From the NCBI RefSeq assembly GCF_010015445.1, contig NC_053116.1, forward strand, positions 29,474,285 to 29,538,284: 64,000 nucleotides of DNA. Direction: 5' to 3'. Both the position numbers and the translations under genes were made by a program. Positions 13,301-23,438 of this stretch are shown one piece after another. The notes under the pieces are model-generated. The model saw nothing but the letters and a program-made list of their open reading frames with translations. It was not told the DNA's origin and made no database searches. Source of the stretch: Perca fluviatilis. Its lineage: Eukaryota; Chordata; Actinopteri; Perciformes; Percidae. Each line of letters starts with the position of its first letter. The first letter of the stretch is position 1.

Positions 13301-16300
13301 ATGCTAATTTATCACGGCTTCAAGGGACGGGCATTTTATGTAATTTCAACATTTGTGTACTCACATTGAATTATATAGGTAGAGTACCCGAGTTGGTTAC
13401 TCGCAAAAACAAATTGAGACACAGCCAGTAAAGTGATCCCGACTGTTCCAGGCTTACGGCGCTATGCTAACCCTGCTAATGTTACTGGAGGACCAGGCAA
13501 GCGGGCCATGGCTGTTTAGCCTGTAATGTGTAGCCTGTTCAGCGGCCGTAGCCGACAACGGTGAATTATTTTAAGCCAAGAAGGGGGCTGGAAATTGTGA
13601 GGGAGGACCAAAATTTGCAGTGTGTTTAGCGATTGTTACCATTATTCTAAGCAAATAAAGGCCCCGTTTACACGAAGGGAAGATGCAGATATTTTCCTGC
13701 GGTTTGGCCTCTCATTTACACGTAAACCCCGTTTTTATCACAGAAAACGATTATTTCTAAAAACTCTGGCCAAAGTGGAGATTTTGGAAAACTTCGTTTG
13801 CACGTTTGCATGTAAACTGAGACAAACGGAGGTTTAGGCAGCCGAGAGAGAGAAAGAGGACGTGATTGGTTGCTGTTGTTGCTATTGTCAGGATTCTGAT
13901 TGGCTAACGTGGGCTTGAGCTTCTCGTTACACTGCCACCTACAGGTCTGGCGTGCTCTTGACTGCGTTGACGGCATATATGCATGGGTACATATAAACGA
14001 ACACTTTTCTGAAAACGGAGAGGTTGAAATGTCCGTTTATGAAAACAGCCGGCCACGTGTAAACGTAGCAAAAGTGTGTTCAGTTGGGTGGAGAGGACGG
14101 CGAGGTTGTTGTGTTTTTAGCGGTTCCTACTGTAAATCTAAGCCAAAAAAAATGTGCCTGTCAGTTGGGTACAGAGCTCCGCGTGAACACAGGCTTCTAT
14201 GACTGTCAAGCATGCCAGCATCTAACTTAAGCTAGTCCGCTGTGCTGTGAATTAATGTCTGGCTATGTGAGACAAGTGTCTAGCAACATTGTTGCGCTTT
14301 GGAGGAGGGTCTGGCAAAACGAGACTATGGATGCTGCGGTCTCAACCTAGAAACTTCTGTGAACTTCGAGTCTGGGGAGGAGGGGGCGGGGGAGATGACG
14401 CTCTCCAGACCAAACTCAATTGAAAAATTTTGCATTTTAACATGACCATGCTTATTGGCAAACATATATAGCCTACAGAATATATTTATATATATAAATT
14501 GTTAGGGTTGTCTGTTGATTTCAGCACATATGCTATATGGCCAAAAGTGCATGGACACTTGAACATTACAGCCATTTGTGATTGTTGAACATTTAATTCC
14601 AAAACCATGGGGATTAATATGCTGCTATAACAGCTTACACACGTCTGGCAGGGCTTTCCACCAGATTCTGTAACCGGGGTATTTGCCACCACACCAAACT
14701 CGGAAAACCGGTTCTTTTATGGACCGTGTCATGTTGAAACAGGAATGAGCTTTCCCTAAACTATTGCCACAAACTTGGGAACCACACAATTTCTAAAGTA
14801 TCGTATGCATAACACTAAGATTTTACTTAATTGGAATGAAGGGGTCTACGCTCAAACCATGAAAAATGTAACTTTTGGCCATATAGATGGTGCTAAATCC
14901 ACACTTCAATAAAAAACATCTTGGATCTTAGGTTATGTTATTGGGTTTGTCGCCCCTTTTCCTCAGGTCCAGGTGGTAGTGACTCTTAAGTGAACCTTCT
15001 CCTTGTTGACCATGAGTTGACCTCCATTACCTCTATCTCCACTCCACACTGAGAACAGGCGAAAGGTCAATGCCCCACAGGCGGCTGAGAAGAAACATGG
15101 GCAATAATGCCTCACGGCGAAGTGAGAACACATCAATTCCACACTGAACAACACACCTAGAAGAGCAGAGAAGTGAGAGGAAGCTACTTTAGACTATTCT
15201 AAAAACAGCAGTAAGTTATCCCAGCTACATGAGCAGAACTCTTGAGACAACAGTGACAAATGATCCTCTCTCCTGCATGTGTGGCAAAAATCATGTAAAA
15301 AGGAAATGCAAAAATGTATATTTATTTCAAGTGTTAAAAACAGTCTAATATTTTATGTTAATTATGATAGTGACATTTTGAATGTATCTTACAATGTGAA
15401 TTTGAAGCTGAGGTGCCGAACCCCTAACAAGGCTACCAAAAATAGAGTAAGCAGTGAGCTGAGAAGCTTTAAATATCAGGCAGAGGTGATCAAAGGAGGA
15501 AGAGGTGAGAGAAAATGATGAACATATACATGATGGAGGAGCCGAGGTGTGTGGGAGGAGAAAAGGAAAGAGAAAATATGTGAAGCTAACAAGTGTGAGA
15601 AGGACAGATATAGCGCAAGCAGATACATAAACATTCTGCAGCAGAATGTTACTGTATCTGTTTATGTATATATCTAGCAGAATTTCTGCTGAACCTTTAC
15701 TTGCTCTCTCACCGGTGATGGGAGCTCCGAAGCAGCTGGCTACACCAACTGCAGCAGCTACAACCAGCATTTCTCCAGCAGCTTTTTCCTAAAAAAGAAA
15801 GATGCTGTAATGCGCGCTCTCTTTTGAGACCGGAAAGTAACAATAACATGTATTTTTATTCGTATTGTTCCACACTTTTTTAATTAACTTTGCCAACATT
15901 TACGGAAGCCAGTTTCAGTGGCACGTCCACGCGCTTAATTTTTGAATTACTTTACTGTGGTTTACCTTCTCATTGACTTGTATGAGATTGCAGAGGTTGC
16001 TCAGGTAGGCTCCAACCATGGTGGAAAGATGCACAAATGGACCCTGATGTGAGGCAAATATAGAGAACAATGCTCATAACAGACAACACAGTTTTGAAGA
16101 ATATCTACATATTTTATATGTAAAAAATGTAAATGTAAAAATGTAAACTGAGACGTCTCTCACCACTTTGCCCAGGTAAACAGTGCTGCCTGCTGACAGT
16201 GTACAGATAAGGCCCAGATACTTGGTAAACATATTAGTGAGAGACAAATATTGAGGCATTTCAATACCGGCCAGCATGGTTCTCAGCTCTGGTATCCCCG

Positions 16301-17547
16301 AACCTGAGGAGAAAGAAAGTAACAGTATTTTTGAATGTCCCAGAATTACTAAAGAAATCAAGAAGTTTTAAAAAAAGCTATTCTTAGTGAATGCACAGAA
16401 ATGTTTTCACAATGATTAAATAGAGGGTAAGGGGGGTAGCAAGGACGATGGGTTTTTAAGGACGATCAGCACAAAACAAATAAAAATGAAGAATAATTTA
16501 GTTTATAATTAGTAAAGTTATGTTGTCACTACACACCATGTTTTTTAGTCATCAAAATGCTCCTTTGGGGAACTTGGTCACATAAATCAAGCACATTTTC
16601 CCTTTTAGGGTTCGTCACAAAGCTTTACTCCTTAGCAATAAGAGAGCAATATCTGACATATACTGATACCTTAGGGGCCAAGGGCATAAACATGAACATG
16701 AAGCTGATTGGGACAGGAGGGGTAATGTCCTGTTACAGACAGGGTGTTGGGGCAGAAAAGGTATGTCATACACCATACACCAAGATTTGAAAAACCAGCA
16801 TAGATATCTGCTTCCTGGAAATGCATCATGCTTTAAATATTTTCTGTGAGACAGATAAAATCATAGTTGACTTTTCATATTGCACATATTCTTTTACTCA
16901 CTGGATTTGAAAGATAATATCACACTTATTAGCAAACAGTTTCCTAGTTACACATCCAGCGAATACAAAGCAACATTAGCATTAATTTGGAGCCATGTTT
17001 GTGTCAACCTGACAAAGGTGAGACCAATATTCACTCTGCTTTTTGTGCTGTTTGTGATCTCCACCAACTCCTCTTTAGCAGCTAGCTTATCGCTAACTGT
17101 ATAGACTTGTTCAACGGATGTACATTGCTGGGATAAAGCCTGACACCCTCCCCTCTCGCTATCTCCGCTAGGGCTTAGCACCACCCAGGACTGTTGGGAT
17201 TGGTTTAAAGAAATACAAACAAGCCAGAGCATTTTTCCCCTATCCCAGAATAGATAGATGGTGTGGCCAGAACATAATCCAGCACTGACACAAGGCTGTG
17301 GACATAGGTCTGGCAAAGTGAGACTACTAACTGTATACCTGTTGATTTGACAGACCTGTGGAGAAGGGACAGATATTGTGGGAGAATGATGATGAGACAG
17401 CACAAAGGCATGCTGGGTAAAGAGTCCAGCAGAAGAACTGCAGCAGACTGTTGCCCTCCAGCTTTATATAAAGCCATTGGTGAGCTACAAGGGAAGTGAA
17501 AAAAAACAAACATTAATGTGTGTGTGTGTGTGTGTGTGTGCGCGCGG

Positions 17548-17586
<39 letters not shown>

Positions 17587-18374
17587 ATGCGCGTACCTCT
17601 CAGCAGCTTTGTCACACTTAGATCCATTAAAAAGCTAAGGATGGCAGTCAAAATTCCTAGAGCGGCGTAGCAATACCACTCCATTCCACACACTGTTCCC
17701 AAACAGCACCTCAGCTTCAACAGCCACTCTAAGGACACAAACACATGGGTTAGCCTTCCTAAAGTAGTATTTGTTTATTAAAAAATAAGTTATTTATTAT
17801 TAATATAAAAATTGTATGGAGCAGTGGAAAATTACATACAGTATATGCAGAACATCGTACCAGGGCCTCACAAGTTTCTTAAAAGGTTATGCTAAGCCCA
17901 TAGAAATAGATGATGATAATAATAATAGTCTCTATGGCTAACCCTCAGGTTATGGGTTGTTAAATTTGGGTTATGGAAGAGGGCTATAAGACTTTAAGGA
18001 TCTTCATTTGGAATGTGGTCAGATACAAAACCCAATAGAATAAAGAAGAAGAAAACACACACATACACACACTAATTGAAATAACTGTATTTACATAACT
18101 GTATACTATGTAAAAGAATATCACATGCAGATTGGCTACGATATAGCCTACGATAGCTACTCTCTGACGTATTGATCGGGTCAGTATTGATCCCATTCTA
18201 CTGATTTTCCACTTCAGTCTGACCTTTGACAGTTGCGCGGGACCGTCGGCATGGTGTCCACGGATCACCAAGGAGCAGACTCGTATTATGGGATGCTGCC
18301 GATTGATTTTCTTGGTCCCAGTTGTTGTGCTCGCTGAATGTCTTACTCCCAGGAGCCTCATCCAGGCTCTTCAT
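1408..18374 (-). CDS. clcnk: ClC-K type kidney chloride channel, complete, 19 coding exons
   Basis: Basolateral epithelial chloride channel of the CLC family; mammalian ClC-K works with the barttin subunit in renal salt transport. Coding exons in transcript order: 18224-18374, 17597-17728, 17356-17484, 16164-16303, 15966-16043, 15713-15788, 15031-15156, 12622-12706, 11302-11403, 10647-10731, 10072-10230, 9342-9411, 9142-9246, 8389-8605, 4639-4772, 4158-4228, 3649-3729, 1725-1811, 1408-1446. All junctions are GT-AG on the minus strand and the frame runs through to a TAA, giving 688 residues, essentially the mammalian length. Visible CLC signatures are GSGIPE (exon 4), GKVGPFVHL (exons 4-5), [15 protein letters not shown] (exons 12-13) and two C-terminal CBS domains (last five exons). 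The Val in GKVGP, where most CLC proteins have the gating Glu, is diagnostic of ClC-K. A minus-strand donor after 18487 suggests an upstream noncoding exon, with an acceptor possibly near 18416. The least typical junctions are the donor after 4639 and the acceptor before 4228, but phase and homology support both. Confidence 0.95.
1865..2275 (+). repeat. Dispersed repeat, copy 1
   Basis: Shares with the copies at 16900-17100 and 18640-19290 the blocks GGAGTCGTGTTTGTGT-like, CCAATATTCAC, CTACCAACTC and, downstream, AACCAAAACAGTAAA followed by AAACTCATTA. It lies in the clcnk intron between the two last full CBS exons. Family unknown. Confidence 0.55.
4971..5066. repeat. Tandem repeat, three 32-bp units
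   Basis: Three near-identical copies of a unit starting AAGTCTCTGAGCTCGAGTCC. They form the left subterminal region of the putative hAT-like element in this clcnk intron. Confidence 0.85.
6128..6168. repeat. Perfect palindrome, 20-bp arms, 1-base centre
   Basis: TAACTAAATAAAACTGTAGT (6128-6147) and its exact reverse complement (6149-6168) are separated by a single C. This is a strong cruciform candidate, 10 bases before the nested element at 6179. Confidence 0.9.
6179..6537. mobile_element. Nested small element carrying a second copy of clcnk intron sequence
   Basis: Begins GTTGATCATATAAACTTTAT and ends with the near reverse complement (ATAAACTTTATATGATCAAC, ending 6537). Its interior (about 6208-6515) matches in direct orientation the stretch at about 7266-7503, which lies just outside the host hAT-like element. 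Shared blocks include GAGAGCCGTGTGGAGGCAAT and TTGCGGCCTACAGTAGGCTA. No coding capacity. Confidence 0.65.
7266..7503 (+). repeat. Direct repeat partner of 6208-6515
   Basis: Second copy of the sequence held in the nested element at 6179-6537, same orientation and about 1 kb apart. It is shorter by some deletions (for example it lacks the segment around 6335-6400) but is closely similar elsewhere. It lies outside the TTTTCTGG-flanked element. Confidence 0.8.
10304..10345. repeat. (ATT)n microsatellite
   Basis: About 14 uninterrupted ATT units in a clcnk intron, 70 bases before (in transcript sense) the exon ending at 10230. Confidence 0.95.
11635..12571. mobile_element. hAT-like nonautonomous element, 937 bp, in a clcnk intron
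   Basis: Left end CAGAGCTGTATAGTAACGAAG and right end, reversed, CAGAGGTGTATAAAGTACTAG. Both ends have clusters of AGTACTT/AAGTACT, a layout common in teleost hAT-N families. The flanks CATTTAGA (11627-11634) and CATACAGA (12572-12579) match at 6 of 8 positions. It sits between clcnk exons 11302-11403 and 12622-12706. Confidence 0.75.
12821..14335. repeat. Composite of fish interspersed repeats in a clcnk intron
   Basis: Begins with TAAAGGTCCAATGTGTAAT and ends near GTCTGGCAAAACGAGACTATG, sequence types that recur as transposon ends elsewhere in the window. It includes a stretch with CCGTTTACACG-type motifs at about 13660-14060 that is itself loosely inverted (GGCCCCGTTTACACG versus CGGCCACGTGTAAACG), so a smaller element is nested. 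No recognisable protein. Individual element borders cannot be fixed by eye. Confidence 0.5.
14534..14885. mobile_element. Tc1/mariner-like MITE, about 352 bp
   Basis: Ends TATATGGCCAAAAGT and ACTTTTGGCCATATA are exact inverted copies including TA at the outer edge. The interior (CATGGACACTTGAACATTAC, then GCAGGGCTTTCCACCAGATT) matches the style of a widespread teleost mariner MITE. It lies in a clcnk intron. Confidence 0.85.
16900..17105 (+). repeat. Dispersed repeat, copy 2
   Basis: Same family as 1865-2275: GAGCCATGTTTGTGTCAACC, then CCAATATTCACTCTG and CACCAACTCCTC in the same order and orientation. It is inside the clcnk intron before exon 16164-16303. Confidence 0.55.
17517..17586. repeat. 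Compound (TG)n(TGCG)n microsatellite
   Basis: A TG run followed by GCGT repeats in the short clcnk intron between the exons 17356-17484 and 17597-17728. The repeat ends only about 10 bases from the splice donor of the upstream exon, so its length could influence splicing. Confidence 0.95.
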
Positions 18375-18639
18375 TCTGTCTTGAAGTGTAATTGTTAAAA
18401 CAGTCTCAAACAAACACTGAGGCTCAATGGTGACAAAAAACAAACAGAAGACAAATCGAAGACACATCAAAAACAGATAGACTTACCTGGTTGCAATAGA
18501 AGTGTTATATCTGTGCGTACGGTTATATGTGTGGGTGTAGTGCAGGTAGCTGGTACCACCACTGACCTCTGTTAAGATATTAGCATAGAATTGATGGAGC
18601 AGTCATGGTTGACAGGGTAGCTAATATTAACTCTTTGGA

Positions 18640-19290
18640 GGAACAAGTGCCCTTCATCGGTCTTGATAGCAAAAATGCAGTGCGAGAGTCCAAGTCCAAT
18701 ATTCACTCTTTTTTAGTTTACTTTTTGGTGTCTACCAACTCTCTAAATTGTTTTTTCTTTTTTTTTTAGGTTTTTGTTACTTTTTCCAAGTTTTTTTTTC
18801 CCCTTTTCCCAATGTTTTTGTCACTTTCTTCTGCACTTTTTTTTAAGCTTTTTCTGTCATTTTTGTCACTTTTTCAATGTTCTTTTATCATTTTTTTTTT
18901 TAAATGCTATAAAATTGAATAAAACACCCAAATTCAAAGAAAGTAGTGAACTGATCATTTATTTTACTTGTAAAGAGCATCGTATGGAACCTTCCATGTT
19001 ATTTTTATGGACATTTTAGTTGATAAAAACCCAAATTTCTGATATAGAAACTTTTAGAAAATGGGTCAAATTTGACAGGAGGGTTAAAGCTCTTTTGCTG
19101 TTAAATGCTCAGAGAAATGTTGAGAAGCTAATCGCTAACAGCTGCTTGCTGCAGCTGAAAACATAACCAAAACAGTAAAGTTGTGGGCCGACAGCTTAAT
19201 ACTAAGCTGAAACTCATTATGAAGCTCTGTATGTTTGCCAGCTAGCAGTCTTCTTCTTAGCTGCTTCTGTTGGCATGTTGCTAACTACTT
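18640..19290 (+). repeat. Dispersed repeat, copy 3, with T-rich insert
   Basis: Third member: CCAATATTCACTC and TGTCTACCAACTC at 18698-18745, then a long T-rich tract (about 18750-18905). The family tail (AACCAAAACAGTAAA, AAACTCATTATGAAGCTCTG) follows at 19150-19230. It lies just upstream of the clcnk transcription unit. Confidence 0.5.
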
Positions 19291-19299
19291 TGGCCCCCA

Positions 19300-19695
19300 A
19301 CTAATGATCAGTGGAATAGTGTGATACAACGGAAACACATTAATAAAACACTGCTCCATAAGCACCACTAGTGTTCAAAAACTTTTAATTATTTCTAATG
19401 ATTTTGTTTAATTTTTAAGTACAAGGTGAAATAAAAGTTTTATTATGATTATCTGTCCTCCATTATTACCATGATGGCACTATTCAGTGTGATCAACGTT
19501 TTACAGCTCAGATGGATATTGCCATGACCTTCCTTGTGTCAGTGATTGGCTTCAAAGACTCATCTGAAAAGCCTGCAGGGATCAGAAAAGTCTTTCAACA
19601 TGAAAAGAATAATCATGAATCCTGTAAATATCCGACACTTTGTAGGAAATTATGCAGACTGCTCAAGGTCAAGGTAATCATTGTTCAGATCCTTG

Positions 19696-19771
<76 letters not shown>

Positions 19772-22280
19772 TAGACTTCAAATTAGCCTCTTTAGTTAAT
19801 GTTTATTTTCCTCAGTTCCACCTCCCATTGGGGCTTTCAATAAACACTTGTGTTATTATTGAGATTTGAAATCTGCATGCTGTGAACATCCGTCACACTC
19901 ACGCATACAGACGCATACACCATTGAAATGTACGCACATACAGACTGCTTTTCTCTGTATAAAAACTTGTTTCCATGGGAATGGCACACCCAGGCGACCG
20001 CAGAGCCAGACAGGAGGGTTACTTTACTTAACTCTCATAAATAATCATTGTTGACAAACTAAGACATTTCTCCTCAGGCAGATAACTGTAACACAGTTTC
20101 AACATCTGAAAATGAATACATTTACAAATAAGTATTTCTATTTCACGTCCTTTTTTTATTCAAAGGAATTACAAAATGAAAAATCTTGAAATACAAAACT
20201 AAATAGGTGATCAGATGAGATTTTCAAGTGTTCTCAGAAGTTTTTTCATGAACAGCTGTATAACTACATATGCATACCAAGCCGACCATACGTGAGATGA
20301 CCTAGCTCAGCCACCATGTGTCTATCACTGGGACTTGAACGCTCCATCTGCAACATTATGCAACACGCAGCAGCTGAAGCAGACACAACCCAAACACAGT
20401 GCGTGCGTGCGTGCGTGTGTGTGTTTTAGTGCTTTTTGTGGGCAGATAGGAATGCACACACAAACATACATATAGAGGTGACTCATGTCACTGGTGAGAC
20501 AACGTGGATTACTGACATCAGAGAGATCAGATTCTTCCTCTCACTCTTGGTTGTTATTCTTGTTTGTCATTTGCATAAATCCTGTGTTTCTAGCCGGCTC
20601 CCTGAAATGATTATAAGCCATATTTTATCAATATTATGCATTTGACTCCATCCAAACTTTATCACATGGTAAACACTATTTATCTCGCTTTTAACGTCAC
20701 AAGACAACACTTAGTGTTTATGTTTCATCTTCATTCATTGACATTGAGCTACATATTTGAACGCCTTAAGGCAGGGATCACACTGGATGCCTAAATAGAC
20801 CATTCATTTCTTTGAAGTTGTTAAGGTGCTATGATCTACTGAGCTTTCCAATACATACCTCTTATTTGTTATCATCGAGAGCTTCCTCGCTTCCCAACAA
20901 CCAAACTGAAAAAAAAGTCAGCCGTATGAAATGGTTTTAACTTTTTGAAAACTGAGATACGTACCAGCTAAGATTAATTCAACCTTATATAAACCTTATA
21001 ATAAAATGACACAAATTTGTTGAAAAATGAATATGACCAACATCACTGACATTTCCTAACACATTTTGCAGACTACCACTTTGGTCTTGATGACAGCTCC
21101 ATCAGAGGTGCAAAACACTGTCTAATTTTGAATAAAAGGCCAGTATGAACCAACAATATTACTGCTGTTACTATGGAGGGGTGGAGGCTCTGTGCTCCCT
21201 GGCAGGGAGTAGGTTAGTTGCTGGGCTGGATTTAGACCTTCAGCAGGGGCTCTGAGCTCTATACTGATAAGACTGGGAGAACATATCGCTGTGTGGTGTC
21301 ATTTGTAATGTCTGGTAACCTTTCAAACGTGGCTTTAAAACAAAAAAATGGCAACCTTTGTGTATTTTTTATCAACAGCGGACTGCCTTGAATTTCAATT
21401 TCAAGATGATTGTGATTGCAGATATTTAATGATTGGCATTGCAGTTGTAATGATGAGTGATGTTATATGTGTCATACACATATGTATATTATAGGCAACC
21501 CACTCTTGACTGAAAAGCAGAAGTCAAATATGTAATGTCAATGAGCACATGCATGGACTTTAATAGATTAGCTGTCAGCAGCAAAGAGGAGAGCAGTGAG
21601 TTTCCTTATCATCATGGCCTGTGCTCTCCACGCAGATATTAATAGCCACAAAGCAATGTCACTACTAAGTCCCCTGCTCCCGCTGACAGCTTTGTTTTCA
21701 AGCACATTCTTTCCATCTTTGTTTTGCTCCTAACTTATACTCTGAAATAAGAGGCAAGGCTCCTTTTTCACTTTTAAATTGACTTTCCTCTCTCCACCCA
21801 GCTCAGCGGCAAAACAGCATTTTCCGGCGTATCATTTGGTGTATATGTGCTCGGAGGTTTAACATTTGAGAGATTAACTCATTAAACAGATGACAAAAAC
21901 CTCTCTAATGAGACGCTGTGAAAACGCTGACGTCATTTAATGGCAGAACCATGTGAGGATCCAATGTCAGGACAAAGGCATAGCACATAATGTTAGGAAA
22001 GCGGCACAGACAGAATTAAAGAGAGGCGAGGGAAGCTATTTTAGGCATGGTGTATCTGAAATGACAACTGTTGTCCCCCCCCGGCCCTTCTCTACCTCTC
22101 TCTATCAAATGCCGCTCTCTGACCATGCTCTTAACCTCATAGCCTTCAATGTCCAGACCTTTTCCAACAACAGACCCCTCTCTCCATCGCTCTGTGCGTC
22201 TCATGATAAATATAGAACACTATTACCCTTTCCCAATGAGCTGTGACACATGTGCGCACCTCCCAATCACACATGGGACC
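19300..22280. other. clcnk-hspb7 intergenic region
   Basis: The two genes are divergent, and with 18488-19300 this spacer is about 4 kb. Apart from the (CA)n tract and repeat copy 3 it holds no gene. A stretch at about 21540-21960 and the 250 bases before the TATA box look less repetitive than the rest and are the best places to expect muscle or kidney control elements. That is inference. Confidence 0.5.
19697..19767. repeat. (CA)n microsatellite
   Basis: About 35 CA units in the clcnk-hspb7 intergenic region. Confidence 0.95.
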
Positions 22281-22286
22281 ATACAC

Positions 22287-22294
22287 TATATAAG
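22287..22294 (+). promoter_or_regulatory. hspb7: TATA box of hspb7
   Basis: A TATATAAG motif lies about 215 bases before the hspb7 start codon. It sits in a short stretch that fits a core promoter for a strongly expressed muscle gene. The transcription start would be expected about 25-30 bases downstream. Motif seen directly; function inferred. Confidence 0.55.
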
Positions 22295-22508
22295 GGCCAT
22301 GGGTGGGTGGCTTCAGGAAAGTGGGAAAATAAAGGACTTTACCTAACACAGACAAGAAAAACAAGAGATAGGAAGAACAGAAAGAAGACAGAAGAGCTGT
22401 GTTTAACATTTCTTACATTTAAGCGCCCATAAGAATCCACTCTCTCCGCCTCCCTCTTCCCTCCCTTTACTCTTCCTCCTCTGCCTTACCCAGCACTCTC
22501 AGCCATCC

Positions 22509-23399
22509 ATGAGTGTGACCAACTCCTCTGCCTATCGATCGGAGCGTAGTTTCCACCAGACCTCATCCTCATCCTCTGGTAACCCATACATGGAGAAGAG
22601 CCGGGGACTGTTTGCTGAGGACTTTGGCTCCTTCATGAGGCCTGGGAGCGACGCCTTGGGGTTTTCCAGTAAGTTGGAAGCAGTTTTTGGTCTCTGTTAC
22701 TCCTTTTGTATACAAAAGTGGTATGAAAATAATAGCAACAGCAGGTTGAAGAGACAGCTTTGGCTGTAAAGTAGATCTATGTCTGTGCTTGGAAGCTCTT
22801 TGTTCAAAGTGTGGTGTTTTTTTCTCCATAAAGTGGTGATAAAACATGTCCGAGGTGGCAGTTCAGAGGAGGGAGAAAGAAACAGGCAGGACAGAGTTGA
22901 AAAGGCAAAGGGACTCTAGTGTGGTTGATGTGTGTGGACAAATATATTTCTAAGTAAGATTGTAGCCACGGTTTGATGGAATAACTTTAGTGTAAAAAAA
23001 AGAAGAAGAAGAAAAGAAAACAGATGCACACAAGGGAACACACTCTAAGTTTAGGCTGTATTTCTGTAGAAATGGAGGCATTAATCAGCTTTCCCTTCCA
23101 GGTTTTTCAGGCATATGTGTGTTTAAATTTCACATTATAAGGTCAGGAGACATTTCACTTTACAGTGCCTGTGGTTCATCTTCTAGCTCAATAATGTGTG
23201 AACTGCTCTATAACAGTCACTGCTGGCGCACACAGACGTGTGAATGTGTGACATCTAAACTTTAAATGGACTCGGAGTCCATGTGGCCCATGTATCAGGG
23301 ACAGAGTTGAATTGTTTTGGAACCATTGTTGGTATCCCATAAGAGTGCACAGGAGCCTAAGGATGGGTGGAAAGCCAAAGGGAAAGCCAGGCACACACC

Positions 23400-23438
<39 letters not shown>

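Noticed and set aside
13900..14202. 100-codon plus-strand frame
   Set aside because: Composed of interspersed repeat in a clcnk intron.
17205..17744. A 179-codon minus-strand frame
   Set aside because: It joins the real clcnk exon 17597-17728 to intron and microsatellite sequence; the His/Thr/Ala run is the repeat read through.
19512..19869. Frames with long Thr/His repeats
   Set aside because: Translation of the (CA)n microsatellite in intergenic DNA.
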